Positions 16,966 to 26,183 of a stretch of 64,000 nt of DNA are shown in pieces. The DNA is from Pyrinomonadaceae bacterium. Its GTDB lineage: Bacteria; Acidobacteriota; Blastocatellia; Pyrinomonadales; Pyrinomonadaceae. Location of the stretch: the NCBI GenBank assembly GCA_014380365.1, contig JACMJZ010000024.1, positions 186,001-250,000 of the forward strand, read 5' to 3'. The stretch's first letter is position 1, and every line of letters begins with the position of its first letter. The position numbers and the translations under genes are program-made. Under the pieces are notes generated by a model that saw nothing but the letters and a program-made list of their open reading frames with translations, searched no databases and was not told where the DNA came from.

Positions 16966-17862
16966 ATGAGAACTATTCATTGGTTTCGTCTCATGTGCCT
17001 GGTGGCCGTGTGGTCTGTCATCACGCTTAGCGTTAACGCTCAGCGCGAGCCGTCAAACAAGCAAGTCGAAGCTACAATTCAGATCACGGGTCTGGAACCT
17101 ATCGACTTAGCGCGCGTCGCCGCCGTATCTGCTGAAATCCGCAAACAACGCCCTCAGATCCCTGAGCCAGTTCTGCATCAGGACGCCCGCCTGATCGGAA
17201 GTGCCCTACCGGCAATAACCCGGGAGTTCTGGAAGTCTGGTTTGAGCGAAGACGATGCATTTTGGGCAGCGCTTAGGGGTTGGAAGAGTGCGCGCCTTGA
17301 ATCACCTCTAAGACTAGAACCGGCCAAGCCGATGGATGAGTCTTCGTTCATACGCCACGTCACTAACGATGTAGGGGCGATATTATTCAGATGGCGCATC
17401 CGACAGGAGAAACCTGAGATCAGTAGTCAGGTTCTTAATCGAGACATCGTACTGATCAGCCGGTCCCAACCTGAAATATCGGCTGCATTTGAGAAACGTG
17501 GGTTGGATGCTTCCGACGCGCGTCAGGCGTCGCTGTTCGCCTGGAGCGAGGTGCGACTTAAGTCGGCTTTAGGGCCGAATCAGGCGATGAGCCGTTCATC
17601 GTTTGTAGCGTTCGTAGAAAACTCGACCGGAATAGTAATGTTCGACTCGGAGCCTGATCAGGCTGATGTCTTCATGGGATCTAACAAGATTGGCACGACG
17701 AGCAAAGAGAAAGCGAGAAGACTCGGAAGGACCTTTGAGGACGGGAAAAAGGTTATCGTAACTTTCACCAAGCCGGAGTTCGTGCCAGAAACGCGAGAGT
17801 GCTTTGCCAAAGGCCGCGATACGGTCGAATGTAAAGTCGAGCTAAAACGGCACCAGCAATAA
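16966..17862 (+). CDS. Exported protein with duplicated helical module and PEGA-like domain
   Basis: I choose ATG 16966 (298 residues) because GGGAG lies 8 bases upstream; a GTG at 16957 is the alternative. A signal peptide ends near LSVNAQ. Two ~80-residue copies of a helical module follow. One is around residues 55-135 (RPQIPEPVLHQDARLI... SSFIRHVTNDVGAILF) and the other around 145-225 (KPEISSQVLNRDIVLI... SSFVAFVENSTGIVMF). The C-terminal ~70 residues resemble a PEGA domain (FDSEPDQADVFMGSNKIG... VIVTFTKPEFVPET), a beta-sandwich found in envelope proteins. The function is unknown. The gene is paired with the small membrane protein just upstream. Confidence 0.78.
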   Translation: MRTIHWFRLMCLVAVWSVITLSVNAQREPSNKQVEATIQITGLEPIDLARVAAVSAEIRKQRPQIPEPVLHQDARLIGSALPAITREFWKSGLSEDDAFWAALRGWKSARLESPLRLEPAKPMDESSFIRHVTNDVGAILFRWRIRQEKPEISSQVLNRDIVLISRSQPEISAAFEKRGLDASDARQASLFAWSEVRLKSALGPNQAMSRSSFVAFVENSTGIVMFDSEPDQADVFMGSNKIGTTSKEKARRLGRTFEDGKKVIVTFTKPEFVPETRECFAKGRDTVECKVELKRHQQ

Positions 17863-17991
17863 GGAACAAACTTCCTCACTATCGTCCACCGATAATCCAC
17901 GCAACTCTGATCGGTGATTGACTTGCCGTGCGTTTCGGCTTAGAAACATTTCGTTCAACTTCCAATTCAATCAAGACGAGGCATGTAAATC

Positions 17992-19749
17992 ATGACGAAG
18001 CGCATTCTCTCTTCCGTCCTTTTCGCCGCCGTGATTGCACTGGCAATCGCCTGTACGCAGGCTCCGCCGGCAAACCAGACTGCAAAAACCAACGAACCGG
18101 CTCCCGGCGCTGCGATACCGCCGGAGCTAAAGCCGGGTCTTGATTCCATCAACGCCGCCGACATCATGCAGCATACAAAGGTACTGTCAGCGGATGAGTA
18201 TGAGGGGCGTGGACCGGGCACCAAGGGCGAAGAGCTGTCGGTAAAATACCTGACTGAACAATACCAGCGTCTCGGCCTCAAGCCAGGGAACCCCGACGGC
18301 ACATACGTGCAGAAGGTTCCGCTCGCCGGTATGACCGCAACCACGACTGCCTCGTTCGCAGTTGGCGGAAAGACGATCGATCTGAAGTTTCCGCAAGACT
18401 ACGTGAGCGTCTCGCGCCGCTTCACCCCGGAGTCCAAAGTGGAGAACTCGGATTTGGTTTTCGTAGGCTATGGTGTGGTTGCGCCGGAGTTCGGTTGGGA
18501 CGATTACAAGGGCGTTGACGTAAAGGGCAAGACCATCGTCATGCTGATTAACGATCCAGCGGTACCCGACGCGAGCGATCCCGCCAAGCTCGACGACAAA
18601 GTGTTCAAGGGCAAGGCCATGACCTATTACGGTCGCTGGACTTACAAATATGAAATCGCGTCAGCCAAAGGCGCGGCTGCGGCGATCATCATTCACGAGA
18701 CTGCTCCGGCGGGTTATCCGTTTGAAGTTGTTTCGGGAAGCTGGGGTCGAGAAAACTTCGACATTCAAAGGCCGGACAAAAACATGGGTCGCGTGGCGGT
18801 CGAGTCCTGGATTACCACGGACCGCGCCAAGGAGCTTTTCACGGCGAGCGGCCAGGACTTCGACGCGTTGAAGAAAGCGGCCGTAAAGAAAGACTTCAAG
18901 CCCGTGCTGTTGAATGCCAAGGTGAACCTCGGAGTCAAGAATGACCTGCGTGAGATCAATTCAGCCAACGTCGTAGCGAAGCTCGAAGGGTCAGATCCGG
19001 TTCTGAAGAACGAGTATGTGATTTACACCGCGCATTGGGACCATCTCGGTCGAGATCCAAAGCTCCCGGGCGATCAGATTTTCAATGGCGCGCTTGACAA
19101 CGCTTCCGGTACGGCAGCACTGCTGGAAATCGCCGAAGCCTTCACCAAGTTGGCGACGCCACCTAAGCGCTCGATCCTGTTTCTCTCCGTCACCGCGGAG
19201 GAGAAGGGATTGCTGGGCGCGAAGTACTACGCCGAGAATCCGCTCTATCCTTTGAATAAGACGCTGGCGAATATCAACATGGACGGCGTCAATCAGTGGG
19301 GCCGCACCAAAGACGTCACCATGGTCGGCGACGACAACAGCACGCTAATCGACCTGCTACGTGAGACGGCCAGCGCACAGAGTCGTGCGGTTAATCCCGA
19401 CCCCGAACCCGAAAAGGGCTTTTACTACCGTTCTGATCATTTCGAGTTTGCCAAGCAGGGCGTGCCCGCGCTTTACGCCGATACCGGCACCGAGTTTGTA
19501 GGCAAAGACGCGGCTTACAGCAAACAAAAGCGCGATGAATATACAAACAAGGACTATCACAAAGTCTCAGATGAGATTAAGCCGGACTGGGACCTGGCCG
19601 GCGCAGTGGACGACGCACAACTGCTCACGACGATTGGTTATCGAGTGGCGCAGGGCGATAAGTATCCTGAGTGGAAAGCCGGCAGCGAGTTTAAAGCTAA
19701 ACGCGACGAGACGATGAAGGGTGGGCCGCCAAATCCAACCGTACCGTAG
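17992..19749 (+). CDS. M28 family zinc metallopeptidase, probable lipoprotein
   Basis: The protein has 585 residues. GAGG lies 10 bases before the ATG. The N-terminus is a signal sequence ending in LAIAC, a plausible lipobox. A PA-domain insert occupies about residues 140-310. The M28 catalytic domain shows all expected zinc ligands and the base: His348 and Asp350 (AHWDHLG), Asp369 (GALDNASG), Glu403-Glu404 (TAEEKG), Asp431 (NMDG) and His483 (YRSDHF). Members are aminopeptidases or carboxypeptidases with two zinc ions. Localisation to the periplasmic face of a membrane fits a role in peptide nutrition. It ends at a palindrome shared with the convergent symporter gene. Confidence 0.92.
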   Translation: MTKRILSSVLFAAVIALAIACTQAPPANQTAKTNEPAPGAAIPPELKPGLDSINAADIMQHTKVLSADEYEGRGPGTKGEELSVKYLTEQYQRLGLKPGNPDGTYVQKVPLAGMTATTTASFAVGGKTIDLKFPQDYVSVSRRFTPESKVENSDLVFVGYGVVAPEFGWDDYKGVDVKGKTIVMLINDPAVPDASDPAKLDDKVFKGKAMTYYGRWTYKYEIASAKGAAAAIIIHETAPAGYPFEVVSGSWGRENFDIQRPDKNMGRVAVESWITTDRAKELFTASGQDFDALKKAAVKKDFKPVLLNAKVNLGVKNDLREINSANVVAKLEGSDPVLKNEYVIYTAHWDHLGRDPKLPGDQIFNGALDNASGTAALLEIAEAFTKLATPPKRSILFLSVTAEEKGLLGAKYYAENPLYPLNKTLANINMDGVNQWGRTKDVTMVGDDNSTLIDLLRETASAQSRAVNPDPEPEKGFYYRSDHFEFAKQGVPALYADTGTEFVGKDAAYSKQKRDEYTNKDYHKVSDEIKPDWDLAGAVDDAQLLTTIGYRVAQGDKYPEWKAGSEFKAKRDETMKGGPPNPTVP

Positions 19750-19757
19750 TGGAACCT

Positions 19758-19857
19758 ATCCGCAGATTGCGCCGATTACGCAGATTAGATCTCTGAAAAG
19801 CAGTACGTTGATGTTTTGTCCGACTTCTAATCGGCGGAATCTGCGTAATCTGCGGAC
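19758..19857. repeat. Inverted repeat between convergent genes (CCGCAGATTACGC type)
   Basis: The arms ~19758-19787 and ~19828-19857 (ATCCGCAGATT...CGCAGATTA and its complement) fill the gap between the M28 peptidase and the symporter. It could serve as a bidirectional terminator, although a clear T-run is absent. Confidence 0.75.
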
Positions 19858-19871
19858 TGTTCCTTACTTCT

Positions 19872-21512
19872 TCAGGCAGTCGTCACGAAATACTTTGCAA
19901 TCGTCGCGTCCTTCGGCTTTCGCGTTAGCAGCGAGACGACGATCATCAACAAAGCTGAAATAATCACCATCGGCACAACGGGCATGAACCCGAAAACTGC
20001 TGTCCCGCCAGGCGTGCGCGAAAGTCCTTCTATTCCACCCACAACCCACACAACGATGTTCGGGTTCTGGCCCGGAGATGGTGCCGGCGCCGGAACGCTG
20101 TGCTGAAAGATAGCCACGGCAACCACTGCGGCGGCAGTCCAAACTGTCGTGGCCAGTGCGCCCCACTTCGTACTTCCCTTCCAGAAAAGCGCCGCGACAA
20201 GCAGTGGCGACAACGCCGCGTAACCTGAAAACGCATACTGGATCGCCAGTTCAAAGATTGTTTCCGGTGCACGCAAAGCGACGGCATAAGCGAACATCGT
20301 TATCAGCACAATAAAGATGCGGCCCGTCTGAATCTGTATTCCTTCACCAAACCGCCGCTTGCCTCCATAGAAGGCGAACACGTCTTCAGTAAACATTGTC
20401 GAGAGCGCGAGTATCTGCGAATCGCTTGCCATCACCGCCGCCATGATGCCAGCGCCAAGCAAGCCCGCCAGCCAGAAGGGCGCGTATCGCTTGAGTAGGA
20501 TCATGATGACGTCATCCCCAGCCGCTTTCTCACGCAAATCGTCGCGCGCTTCCGGCGTCATCGTTTTGCCTTGCGTTGCCAACACTCGTCGCGCTTCCTG
20601 CTTCGCTCGTATCTCTGGAACATCCGTGACGCGGTTAGCCATCACGCCAAGAAAAACACAGGGCAGCCAGATAGCCATAATGCAAAGCGGGTAGAAGATC
20701 ACAGTCTTCTTAAACTGGTTCATCTTCCGCGCCGTCAAACAGAAGATCAGGATGTGCGGAAAGGCGATGGCCGAAAGCGGGATGAAGGTGTAACTAAAAA
20801 AGTAGAGCGGTGATATTCGTTCGCGGGTCATCAGCGGCGCGAGTGCAGGCGCCGCCAGCATGGATTGCGCGGCGTTGCGGAAGCCACCCATCCCAACTCC
20901 GATAACAATCAGGGCCACAGCTCCGAAGAGCAGAAACAAAACAGTCTGAAAAGTATTGACCCAGGCGGTGCCGCGCATGCCGCCGAAAAAGACGTAACTC
21001 ATCACGACCATGGCGACGATCGCTCCGCCAAACCAAAAGGGCACAAACCCGCCGCTGATCGTCTGCAGCGTGGTGCCGCCGCCCATGATGCCGATGATGA
21101 TGTACGGAACCAGCAGTACCGCCTGCACCACAAAAATCACCGTCCCGATGTGGCCACACTCCCAGCGATCTCGAAACATCTGCACCGGCGTCATAAACCC
21201 GTGCTTCTTCCCCAGGGCCCAGACGCGCGTGCCGATGAAAAATATCGATAGCGGAATTACGAGTCCTGAGGAAGACGCCATCAAGCCAAAGGTAACGATG
21301 CCGTTTGAAAATGCGTGACCTGAAGAACCCAGGATGGCGAAGGCCGTCATGTTTGTGCCGAAAAGCGAGAAGAGAAAGACAAACGGACCGAGCGAGCGGC
21401 TGGCCAGAAAATAGTCTTCAGCCTTTTCTTTTCCCTTGGCACGACGAAAGGCAAAGATACCGATGTAGAGTACGACCGCGAGATAGATGAAAACGACGAT
21501 TGCGGGAATCAC
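19872..21512 (-). CDS. Sodium:solute symporter family transporter
   Basis: The protein has 546 residues with about thirteen hydrophobic helices, in the sodium/solute symporter (SSS) fold. The family-typical region is near residues 60-200 ([12 protein letters not shown], then [14 protein letters not shown]). The start is GTG 21512, with AGGAGG 10 bases upstream. Its first bases overlap the stop of the DUF3311 gene (GTGA), so translation is coupled. Members import amino acids, sugars, pantothenate or carboxylates with sodium. The substrate cannot be assigned here. A non-membrane segment around residues 300-345 is rich in charged residues. Confidence 0.9.
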   Translation of the reverse strand: MIPAIVVFIYLAVVLYIGIFAFRRAKGKEKAEDYFLASRSLGPFVFLFSLFGTNMTAFAILGSSGHAFSNGIVTFGLMASSSGLVIPLSIFFIGTRVWALGKKHGFMTPVQMFRDRWECGHIGTVIFVVQAVLLVPYIIIGIMGGGTTLQTISGGFVPFWFGGAIVAMVVMSYVFFGGMRGTAWVNTFQTVLFLLFGAVALIVIGVGMGGFRNAAQSMLAAPALAPLMTRERISPLYFFSYTFIPLSAIAFPHILIFCLTARKMNQFKKTVIFYPLCIMAIWLPCVFLGVMANRVTDVPEIRAKQEARRVLATQGKTMTPEARDDLREKAAGDDVIMILLKRYAPFWLAGLLGAGIMAAVMASDSQILALSTMFTEDVFAFYGGKRRFGEGIQIQTGRIFIVLITMFAYAVALRAPETIFELAIQYAFSGYAALSPLLVAALFWKGSTKWGALATTVWTAAAVVAVAIFQHSVPAPAPSPGQNPNIVVWVVGGIEGLSRTPGGTAVFGFMPVVPMVIISALLMIVVSLLTRKPKDATIAKYFVTTA

Positions 21513-21754
21513 TTGGAGGCTTCCTCCTCAGTTTCGTTGAGTGCGACTTCACGTTCCAGATGCGCGGGCCAGGCAAACTTCACGAGCATCCACATCAGCA
21601 GAGAGGCTGCGACCGAGAAGCAGCCCTGATAGAACAGTCCGATCGGAACGAAACCAAAGACGAGCGGATGCGCCGTGCGCCAGTTCCAAAAGTCCTGGTG
21701 CAAAACATAGAGCGTGATGACAGCAACGATAAGCAGAAGTCTTTTCATAGTCAT
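21509..21754 (-). CDS. DUF3311 small membrane protein, symporter partner
   Basis: From ATG 21754 the protein has about 81 residues; ATG 21748 is equally possible and a longer frame reaches 21817. Two helices lie at residues ~4-22 and ~33-57 ([30 protein letters not shown]). A charged tail follows ([17 protein letters not shown]). This pattern matches DUF3311, small proteins encoded next to SSS transporters in many bacteria and thought to be accessory subunits. The four-base overlap with the symporter supports this role. No good ribosome site is visible. Confidence 0.75.
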   Translation of the reverse strand: MTMKRLLLIVAVITLYVLHQDFWNWRTAHPLVFGFVPIGLFYQGCFSVAASLLMWMLVKFAWPAHLEREVALNETEEEASK

Positions 21755-22184
21755 TTGATGGCTGGGCAAACCGTGTGGGCGAATCTCAGCACCTACGAGC
21801 CCCCCCGTGTAATACATCCTGACTTTAGTCTTTCTGAGCCCCTGACAACTGTGGGAGACCTGCGTTTCGAATCGTCAGCGAGTGGAGTGTCGAGAATACT
21901 ATCGCAGGTAGGGAAAAAGGTTAAGCAAAATCACTCGGCTGATTTTACTTCAACCCGCGTCTTACTCTGGTCCGAGAGATTTCCTTGACAGCAATCCAGT
22001 GGTTTGCTAAGAACCATGATGAATATCTCATACATAGTTTCGACTCAGTTTTCACAAATTACTCCGACTCTCGCGAAATGAGACTGTAGTCAAAACAAAT
22101 CGTCGTTGCCGCTCAACGTTTTCGGAAACCGCTTCCCCTCGTTTACCGGCAGCGCTCACTAACCCACAAATCGGAGGTATCTAA
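21755..22184. other. Divergent intergenic region, 430 bases
   Basis: This region separates the leftward DUF3311/symporter genes from the rightward S74-type gene. It is more AT-rich toward its right end. I see no credible small gene in it. It holds one sigma-70-like candidate (21985-22013) and the ribosome site CGGAGG just before 22185. A C-run at 21802-21808 is notable but unexplained. Confidence 0.6.
21985..22013 (+). promoter_or_regulatory. Candidate sigma-70 promoter for the S74 gene
   Basis: A perfect TTGACA at 21985-21990 is followed after 17 bases by TAAGAA (22008-22013), a weak -10. The 5-prime untranslated region would be about 165 bases. Confidence 0.35.
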
Positions 22185-24005
22185 ATGAGCAACCGAAAGT
22201 CTTTCGCGATCGTTTTGTTTACGGCGCTAATTGTGGCCGGTTTTCACTCTAACGCACTCGCCCAAACGGCGAGTCAGGAAGCCAAAGACACTAGTATTGC
22301 CAACATTAGTTCAGCTGGCGCTAGTGTTCGATGGGATCTGAAAACCTCATCCTCGGGTGCAACCCTGACCGTGGCTGCGCCTGATGGCAGAGTGTTTCGC
22401 AAAGAGTTAAAGGCGGGTGCTACGCCCGAATTCACGATTATTGACCAGGAGGGCAACAGACTGCCTGACGGACAGTACACTTATGAAATCCGCCTAAGCT
22501 CCTTAGTATCGAAGCAAGCAAGAGCGGCGCGCGGCAAGGACGACGACCCTGAGTCAATAAGGTCAGCACGCAAACGAGCAGTTTTGCCAGACCACTCGTT
22601 CGTTCAGTCCGGGAGCTTCTCAATTCTGAACGGGGCGATTTTCGTCGCCGGTCCTGTCGAAGAAGCAGGGGCGCGACCGACAAGCAAAATTACGGAGCAG
22701 CCGCGGATGACAGAGACCACACGCACGGCATTAACAAAACTCCGGCAGCACCATCGAGCCGCGATGCTCATGCCCGATGATGTGATCCCCGACGATCTGA
22801 TAGTTCAGGGCAGCTCCTGCGTCGGACTCGATTGCGTCAACGGCGAAGTCTTTGGCTTTGACACGATCAGATTGAAAGAGAACAACGATCGGATCCAGTT
22901 TGACGACACAAGCACAACCGCCGGCTTTCCCACCAATAACTGGCAGATTAGGGCGAACAGCTCAGCCAGTGGTGGCGCCAGCTTTTTGGCGTTTGTAGAC
23001 CAAGGCGCCAGCGGCAATTCGGAGACGGGAACGATTGTTTTTGAAGTCGATGCGGGCGCACCGGCCAACTCGCTTAAGGTGAGTAGCACGGGCAGAGTCG
23101 GTCTCAGGACAGCCACACCGGTGTTGGATCTGCACATTACAACCAGTGACACCCCCGCCCATCGGCTCGAACAAACCAACGCGGGCGGTTTCACAGCACA
23201 AACCTGGGACGTGGCTGGCAATGAGGCCAACTTCTTTGTCCGCGATGTAACCGGTGGTTCGCGGCTGCCGTTTCGCATCCGGCCCGGTGCGCCAACCAGC
23301 AGCATTGATATCAACGCCCTGGGAAACGTGGGCATCGGGACGGCCAGTCCTGATACACGATTGAGCGTACTCGGTTCAGGAGCAACGTTTCCTACGACGT
23401 ATAACATCGGCGAAGTCGCAACGTTTGTGGCGCCAGCGGACAGTTTCACCAGCATCAGCCTCGTGAAGGGAGGAATCGCAAATCCCCAGGGACTTCACTT
23501 CGGCGTTAATCAAGCCTCTCTTTTCTCTGAGATTCAGGCATCGCGCGACGGTATTGCAACAAACACGCTGGCGCTAAACCGACAAGGCGGCAATGTCGGT
23601 ATCGGAACGTCTGCACCGACCGAACTTCTGTCGGTCAACGGGAGTGCCGGTAAGCCGGGTGGCGGATCATGGTCCGTCTTTTCGGACGAGCGCCTAAAGA
23701 CCATCAAGGGCCGATTCAGTAGCGGACTCAAAGCGCTCATGCAAATGCAGCCGCTTCGCTATGAATACAGGCGTGACAATGCTCTGGGGATTAACTCGGT
23801 AGGTGAACATGTAGGCTTCGGAGCCCAGACAGTGCAGAAGGTCATTCCTGAAGCCGTGACCCGGAACGAGAATGGCTACTTGCAAGTTAACAACGACCCA
23901 ATCCTCTGGACCATGCTCAACGCCATCAAAGAGCAGCAGAAGGAGATTGAACAGCTGAAAGGACAAGTTCGCCAGTTGCGGGCGGCCTCGCGCAGGCGAA
24001 GGTAA
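22185..24005 (+). CDS. Exported protein with S74 self-cleaving chaperone domain
   Basis: The protein has 606 residues. CGGAGG lies upstream of ATG. A signal peptide ends near NALAQTAS. Residues ~30-110 resemble a FlgD-like or filament-related beta domain. Residues ~200-490 are a glycine-rich beta repeat region with recurrent VGIGT.SP motifs, typical of trimeric tail-fibre or adhesin stalks. The C-terminus is a peptidase S74 intramolecular chaperone with the catalytic dyad Ser500/Lys505 (SDERLK). After it come GFGAQTVQKVIPEAV and a terminal coiled coil (EQQKEIEQLKGQVRQLR). Such domains trimerise the stalk and then cut themselves off at the Ser. There are no phage genes nearby, so a surface adhesin-like fibre is more likely than a prophage remnant. 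Confidence 0.88.
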   Translation: MSNRKSFAIVLFTALIVAGFHSNALAQTASQEAKDTSIANISSAGASVRWDLKTSSSGATLTVAAPDGRVFRKELKAGATPEFTIIDQEGNRLPDGQYTYEIRLSSLVSKQARAARGKDDDPESIRSARKRAVLPDHSFVQSGSFSILNGAIFVAGPVEEAGARPTSKITEQPRMTETTRTALTKLRQHHRAAMLMPDDVIPDDLIVQGSSCVGLDCVNGEVFGFDTIRLKENNDRIQFDDTSTTAGFPTNNWQIRANSSASGGASFLAFVDQGASGNSETGTIVFEVDAGAPANSLKVSSTGRVGLRTATPVLDLHITTSDTPAHRLEQTNAGGFTAQTWDVAGNEANFFVRDVTGGSRLPFRIRPGAPTSSIDINALGNVGIGTASPDTRLSVLGSGATFPTTYNIGEVATFVAPADSFTSISLVKGGIANPQGLHFGVNQASLFSEIQASRDGIATNTLALNRQGGNVGIGTSAPTELLSVNGSAGKPGGGSWSVFSDERLKTIKGRFSSGLKALMQMQPLRYEYRRDNALGINSVGEHVGFGAQTVQKVIPEAVTRNENGYLQVNNDPILWTMLNAIKEQQKEIEQLKGQVRQLRAASRRRR

Positions 24006-24035
24006 GCTACTGACGAGAGTGAGAAAATCCTGGCG

Positions 24036-24104
24036 GAAGCCCGCGCGTCAGCAAGGGCTCAGATCGCGTCTGCGTAAGAGAGCCCTCCCTAACGGTCGGG
24101 CTTC
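24036..24104. repeat. Inverted repeat, AGCCCG/GGGAGGGC family, copy 3
   Basis: The arms 24036-24060 and 24080-24104 lie between the S74 gene and the convergent DCC gene, suiting a terminator role for both. The sequence closely follows copy 1 at 3293-3370. Confidence 0.85.
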
Positions 24105-24112
24105 TGCTTGGA

Positions 24113-24541
24113 TCATAAGTCTAAAAACTTCGTTCGGTGTTGGGGTTCCGGCAACATGCAGGTTTCGTGTTTGCCGAACACTCGATAACGATTGCGCGCC
24201 ACCACTCTGTACATCCCATCCCTCAACACCTTTGGCAGGATGCGGCCCACTCCCGCCAACGTCCAAATACCGCCGAAAATACTGGCTACGTGGAGAATTG
24301 CGTCAGAACGCATCAACACACGCTCGCCCGGTTGGCCGTGATCAAGCACCACATAAAAGGTATCGAGATCGTGCGCGTCTGCACCGTGGCGTTTGAGCAG
24401 AGTCGCGGCAAACTCGCTTTGCAGCGAGGCAAAGCGAAACCGGTCGTGAGAGTCCCGCCGCAGAATAAACTGGACGAGGCCATTGCAGAGTCCGCAAACG
24501 CCGTCGTAGAGAATAATCGGATTGGTTTCGGCGGTGGGCAA
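24113..24541 (-). CDS. DCC family thiol-disulfide oxidoreductase-like protein (DUF393)
   Basis: The protein has 142 residues from a TTG codon at 24541, eight bases after the upstream stop. The signature YDGVCGLCNG lies near residues 12-21 and gives the family its D..C..C name. The remaining pattern (FRFASLQSEFAATLL, then SDAILHVASIFGG) fits DUF393. Members are small thioredoxin-fold-like proteins; most are not characterised. It is cytoplasmic and probably translationally linked to the lipoprotein gene before it. Confidence 0.87.
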   Translation of the reverse strand: MPTAETNPIILYDGVCGLCNGLVQFILRRDSHDRFRFASLQSEFAATLLKRHGADAHDLDTFYVVLDHGQPGERVLMRSDAILHVASIFGGIWTLAGVGRILPKVLRDGMYRVVARNRYRVFGKHETCMLPEPQHRTKFLDL

Positions 24542-24548
24542 AGGATAA

Positions 24549-25154
24549 TTACCTGAATTCGAACGATCGAAGGTAGCCGGTATAAGCCTGATCCCAATGG
24601 CCGACGGTCTTTTCAGGTCCGGTTAGTTTAACGAAATAAGAGCCTTTAGGTGTGTCAATGACGGCCGCGCGCAAACGATATAGCGATAGTTTATTTGCCG
24701 GAGCGCTGTCCGGCGACATTCCTCCGGAGTAATTTCCTGTCACGTCGACCGTATTAACCTGCAGTCCGTTAACCGTGAGTGAGCCTGTCTTCGCTCTTTC
24801 TTTGGAGGACTGTCCGTCTGGCTGCGTTATCTGGTTAATCCACCGATCGATATTGGCCTGGGCCGGTCCGCCCTGGCCCTGTCCAAAATAATAGAGGACG
24901 AGGAGAGCGTCTTCGGTGTCGCCGTCAGCTCGTGGCAATTTGTACTGCGCAGATCGCATGTCGGAAGTCGGAGTTTCGGCTTTCCAGTCTGCAGGAACCT
25001 TATAACGCAATTCGCCGGTGGCATTTTGCAGCGGAAGCGATGGAGTCGAGCGGGCTTGCGGAATAGGATTTGGCGAACCAACGGCTCCGGAGTTCTTTGA
25101 ACAGCCGCAGCAAATGGCGGCGAGGAGACTCAACGAAAGAATTATCTTATGCAT
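24549..25154 (-). CDS. Lipoprotein of unknown function
   Basis: I place the start at ATG 25154 (201 residues), giving MHKIILSLSLLAAICCGCSKN, a lipoprotein signal with Cys at positions 16, 17 and 19. The longer frame adds 11 residues that would spoil it. After a Pro/Ser linker comes one globular domain (~45-200). It starts LRYKVPADWKAETPTSDMR and ends in GYLRSFEFR. This resembles proteins that carry a PsbP/MOG1-like fold, but I am not certain. It is followed closely by the DCC gene. Confidence 0.75.
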   Translation of the reverse strand: MHKIILSLSLLAAICCGCSKNSGAVGSPNPIPQARSTPSLPLQNATGELRYKVPADWKAETPTSDMRSAQYKLPRADGDTEDALLVLYYFGQGQGGPAQANIDRWINQITQPDGQSSKERAKTGSLTVNGLQVNTVDVTGNYSGGMSPDSAPANKLSLYRLRAAVIDTPKGSYFVKLTGPEKTVGHWDQAYTGYLRSFEFR

Positions 25155-25239
25155 GGCGCTGAATTTAATCGCAAGACTTAGGTCCACCGCAAGGTGCCAT
25201 CGGTTGAGATACTAGTCAAATTGGAGGCTAGATTCTCTT

Positions 25240-25330
25240 TGCGTAACTTCGCGTCTTGCTTCGCGACCTTTGCGGTAGTGCTTGGACGTTTACCCCAAAG
25301 GCCGCAAAGAGTTCGCAAAGCGCCGCAAAG
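25240..25330. repeat. Degenerate inverted repeat (CTTTGCG/CGCAAAG type)
   Basis: CTTTGCG-TAACTTCGCG... on the left and ...CGCAAAGAGTTCGCAAAG on the right form imperfect arms just downstream of the M15-like gene stop. It may aid transcription termination. Confidence 0.6.
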
Positions 25331-25341
25331 CATTGACCAGC

Positions 25342-26181
25342 TTAGTATCGATGCGATGGCTTGCCAATGTGAATGTGCGGTCCCGTCGCGGTGCCAGGTA
25401 TCGCCTGGCGAAACGCCAGAAATGGAATTCCATTACTGCGCAGAAATGCCAGCACCGCCTGCCCTTCGGCTCCATCCGGATGAAGTGACACGTCCATTGA
25501 GTTGTTATGATCAAGCCGCCAGCGAACATGAATCGACCCCTGGCCGAAAACTGAGATTGGGAGCGGTTTCTTAAAAGCTTGCAGGAAAAACCGCTGCACT
25601 TTCCAGGCGTCAGACAAAACCCACGCGCCGCCGCCGTTGTAACGAATCATCGCCGCTGTACTCACCAGACCACCCTTTGGAATTGGTTTGCTCGTCCGCA
25701 GTTTCGCTTCGGCCTCCGCTTCGAGCAGCGTGTCGGCAATCTGCGTGTCGGCTGCGGAGTTGTTGCGGTCAACCTCGGCCACCTTATCCTTTGCCACCGC
25801 GACTGCACGTTCGCCAGCTTCCAGGTCCTTCTTCGATATCAATCCAGCGGCGAAAAGATCTTTTGATTTGGTTAACTCAGCTTCAGCCCTGGTCACGTCT
25901 CTTTCATAGCTAGCGCGCAATTTACTCAGGCTGGCTTTGTATTCCTTAGTCGCTTTGATGAACTCCTCCTGGAGCCGCGCCAGCTCCTTAGTCGACTTCG
26001 CCAGTTCACTTGTGACGTCTATCTTCGGTTTTGGCTTGACCGGTCGCTGCTTCTTTTGAGCGGTCACCGCCTGGGGACCACAGAACAGAATAAATGCCAG
26101 CATGGTCGCCAACACGACACGCGTGTCGTTTAGCGCGAGTATCTCGCGCCGAAGGACCAGAAAGTTTACCCAAAGATTCAT
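25342..26181 (-). CDS. Exported coiled-coil protein with M15-like peptidase C-terminus
   Basis: The protein has 279 residues. ATG 26181 is two bases after the stop of the YihY gene. A hydrophobic segment at ~22-40 ends in AVTAQKKQ. Residues ~55-165 are a long coiled coil (ELAKSTKELARLQEEF...). The C-terminal ~110 residues end in LDHNNSMDVSLHPDG...FRQAIPGTATGPHIHIG. The His/Asp cluster and final HIH match the zinc-site layout of D-Ala-D-Ala carboxypeptidase-type (M15-like) folds. The spacing between the first His and Asp is shorter than in the classic motif. The likely role is periplasmic cell-wall processing, guided by the coiled coil. This is inference. Confidence 0.75.
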   Translation of the reverse strand: MNLWVNFLVLRREILALNDTRVVLATMLAFILFCGPQAVTAQKKQRPVKPKPKIDVTSELAKSTKELARLQEEFIKATKEYKASLSKLRASYERDVTRAEAELTKSKDLFAAGLISKKDLEAGERAVAVAKDKVAEVDRNNSAADTQIADTLLEAEAEAKLRTSKPIPKGGLVSTAAMIRYNGGGAWVLSDAWKVQRFFLQAFKKPLPISVFGQGSIHVRWRLDHNNSMDVSLHPDGAEGQAVLAFLRSNGIPFLAFRQAIPGTATGPHIHIGKPSHRY

Positions 26182-26183
26182 AG

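Noticed and set aside
22805-23455. Minus-strand 216-codon frame inside the S74 gene
   Set aside because: Antisense to the repetitive stalk region; long only because of codon bias in the sense strand.
22185-24005. Prophage tail-fibre gene
   Set aside because: It has a signal peptide and no phage structural, lysis or integrase genes around it.
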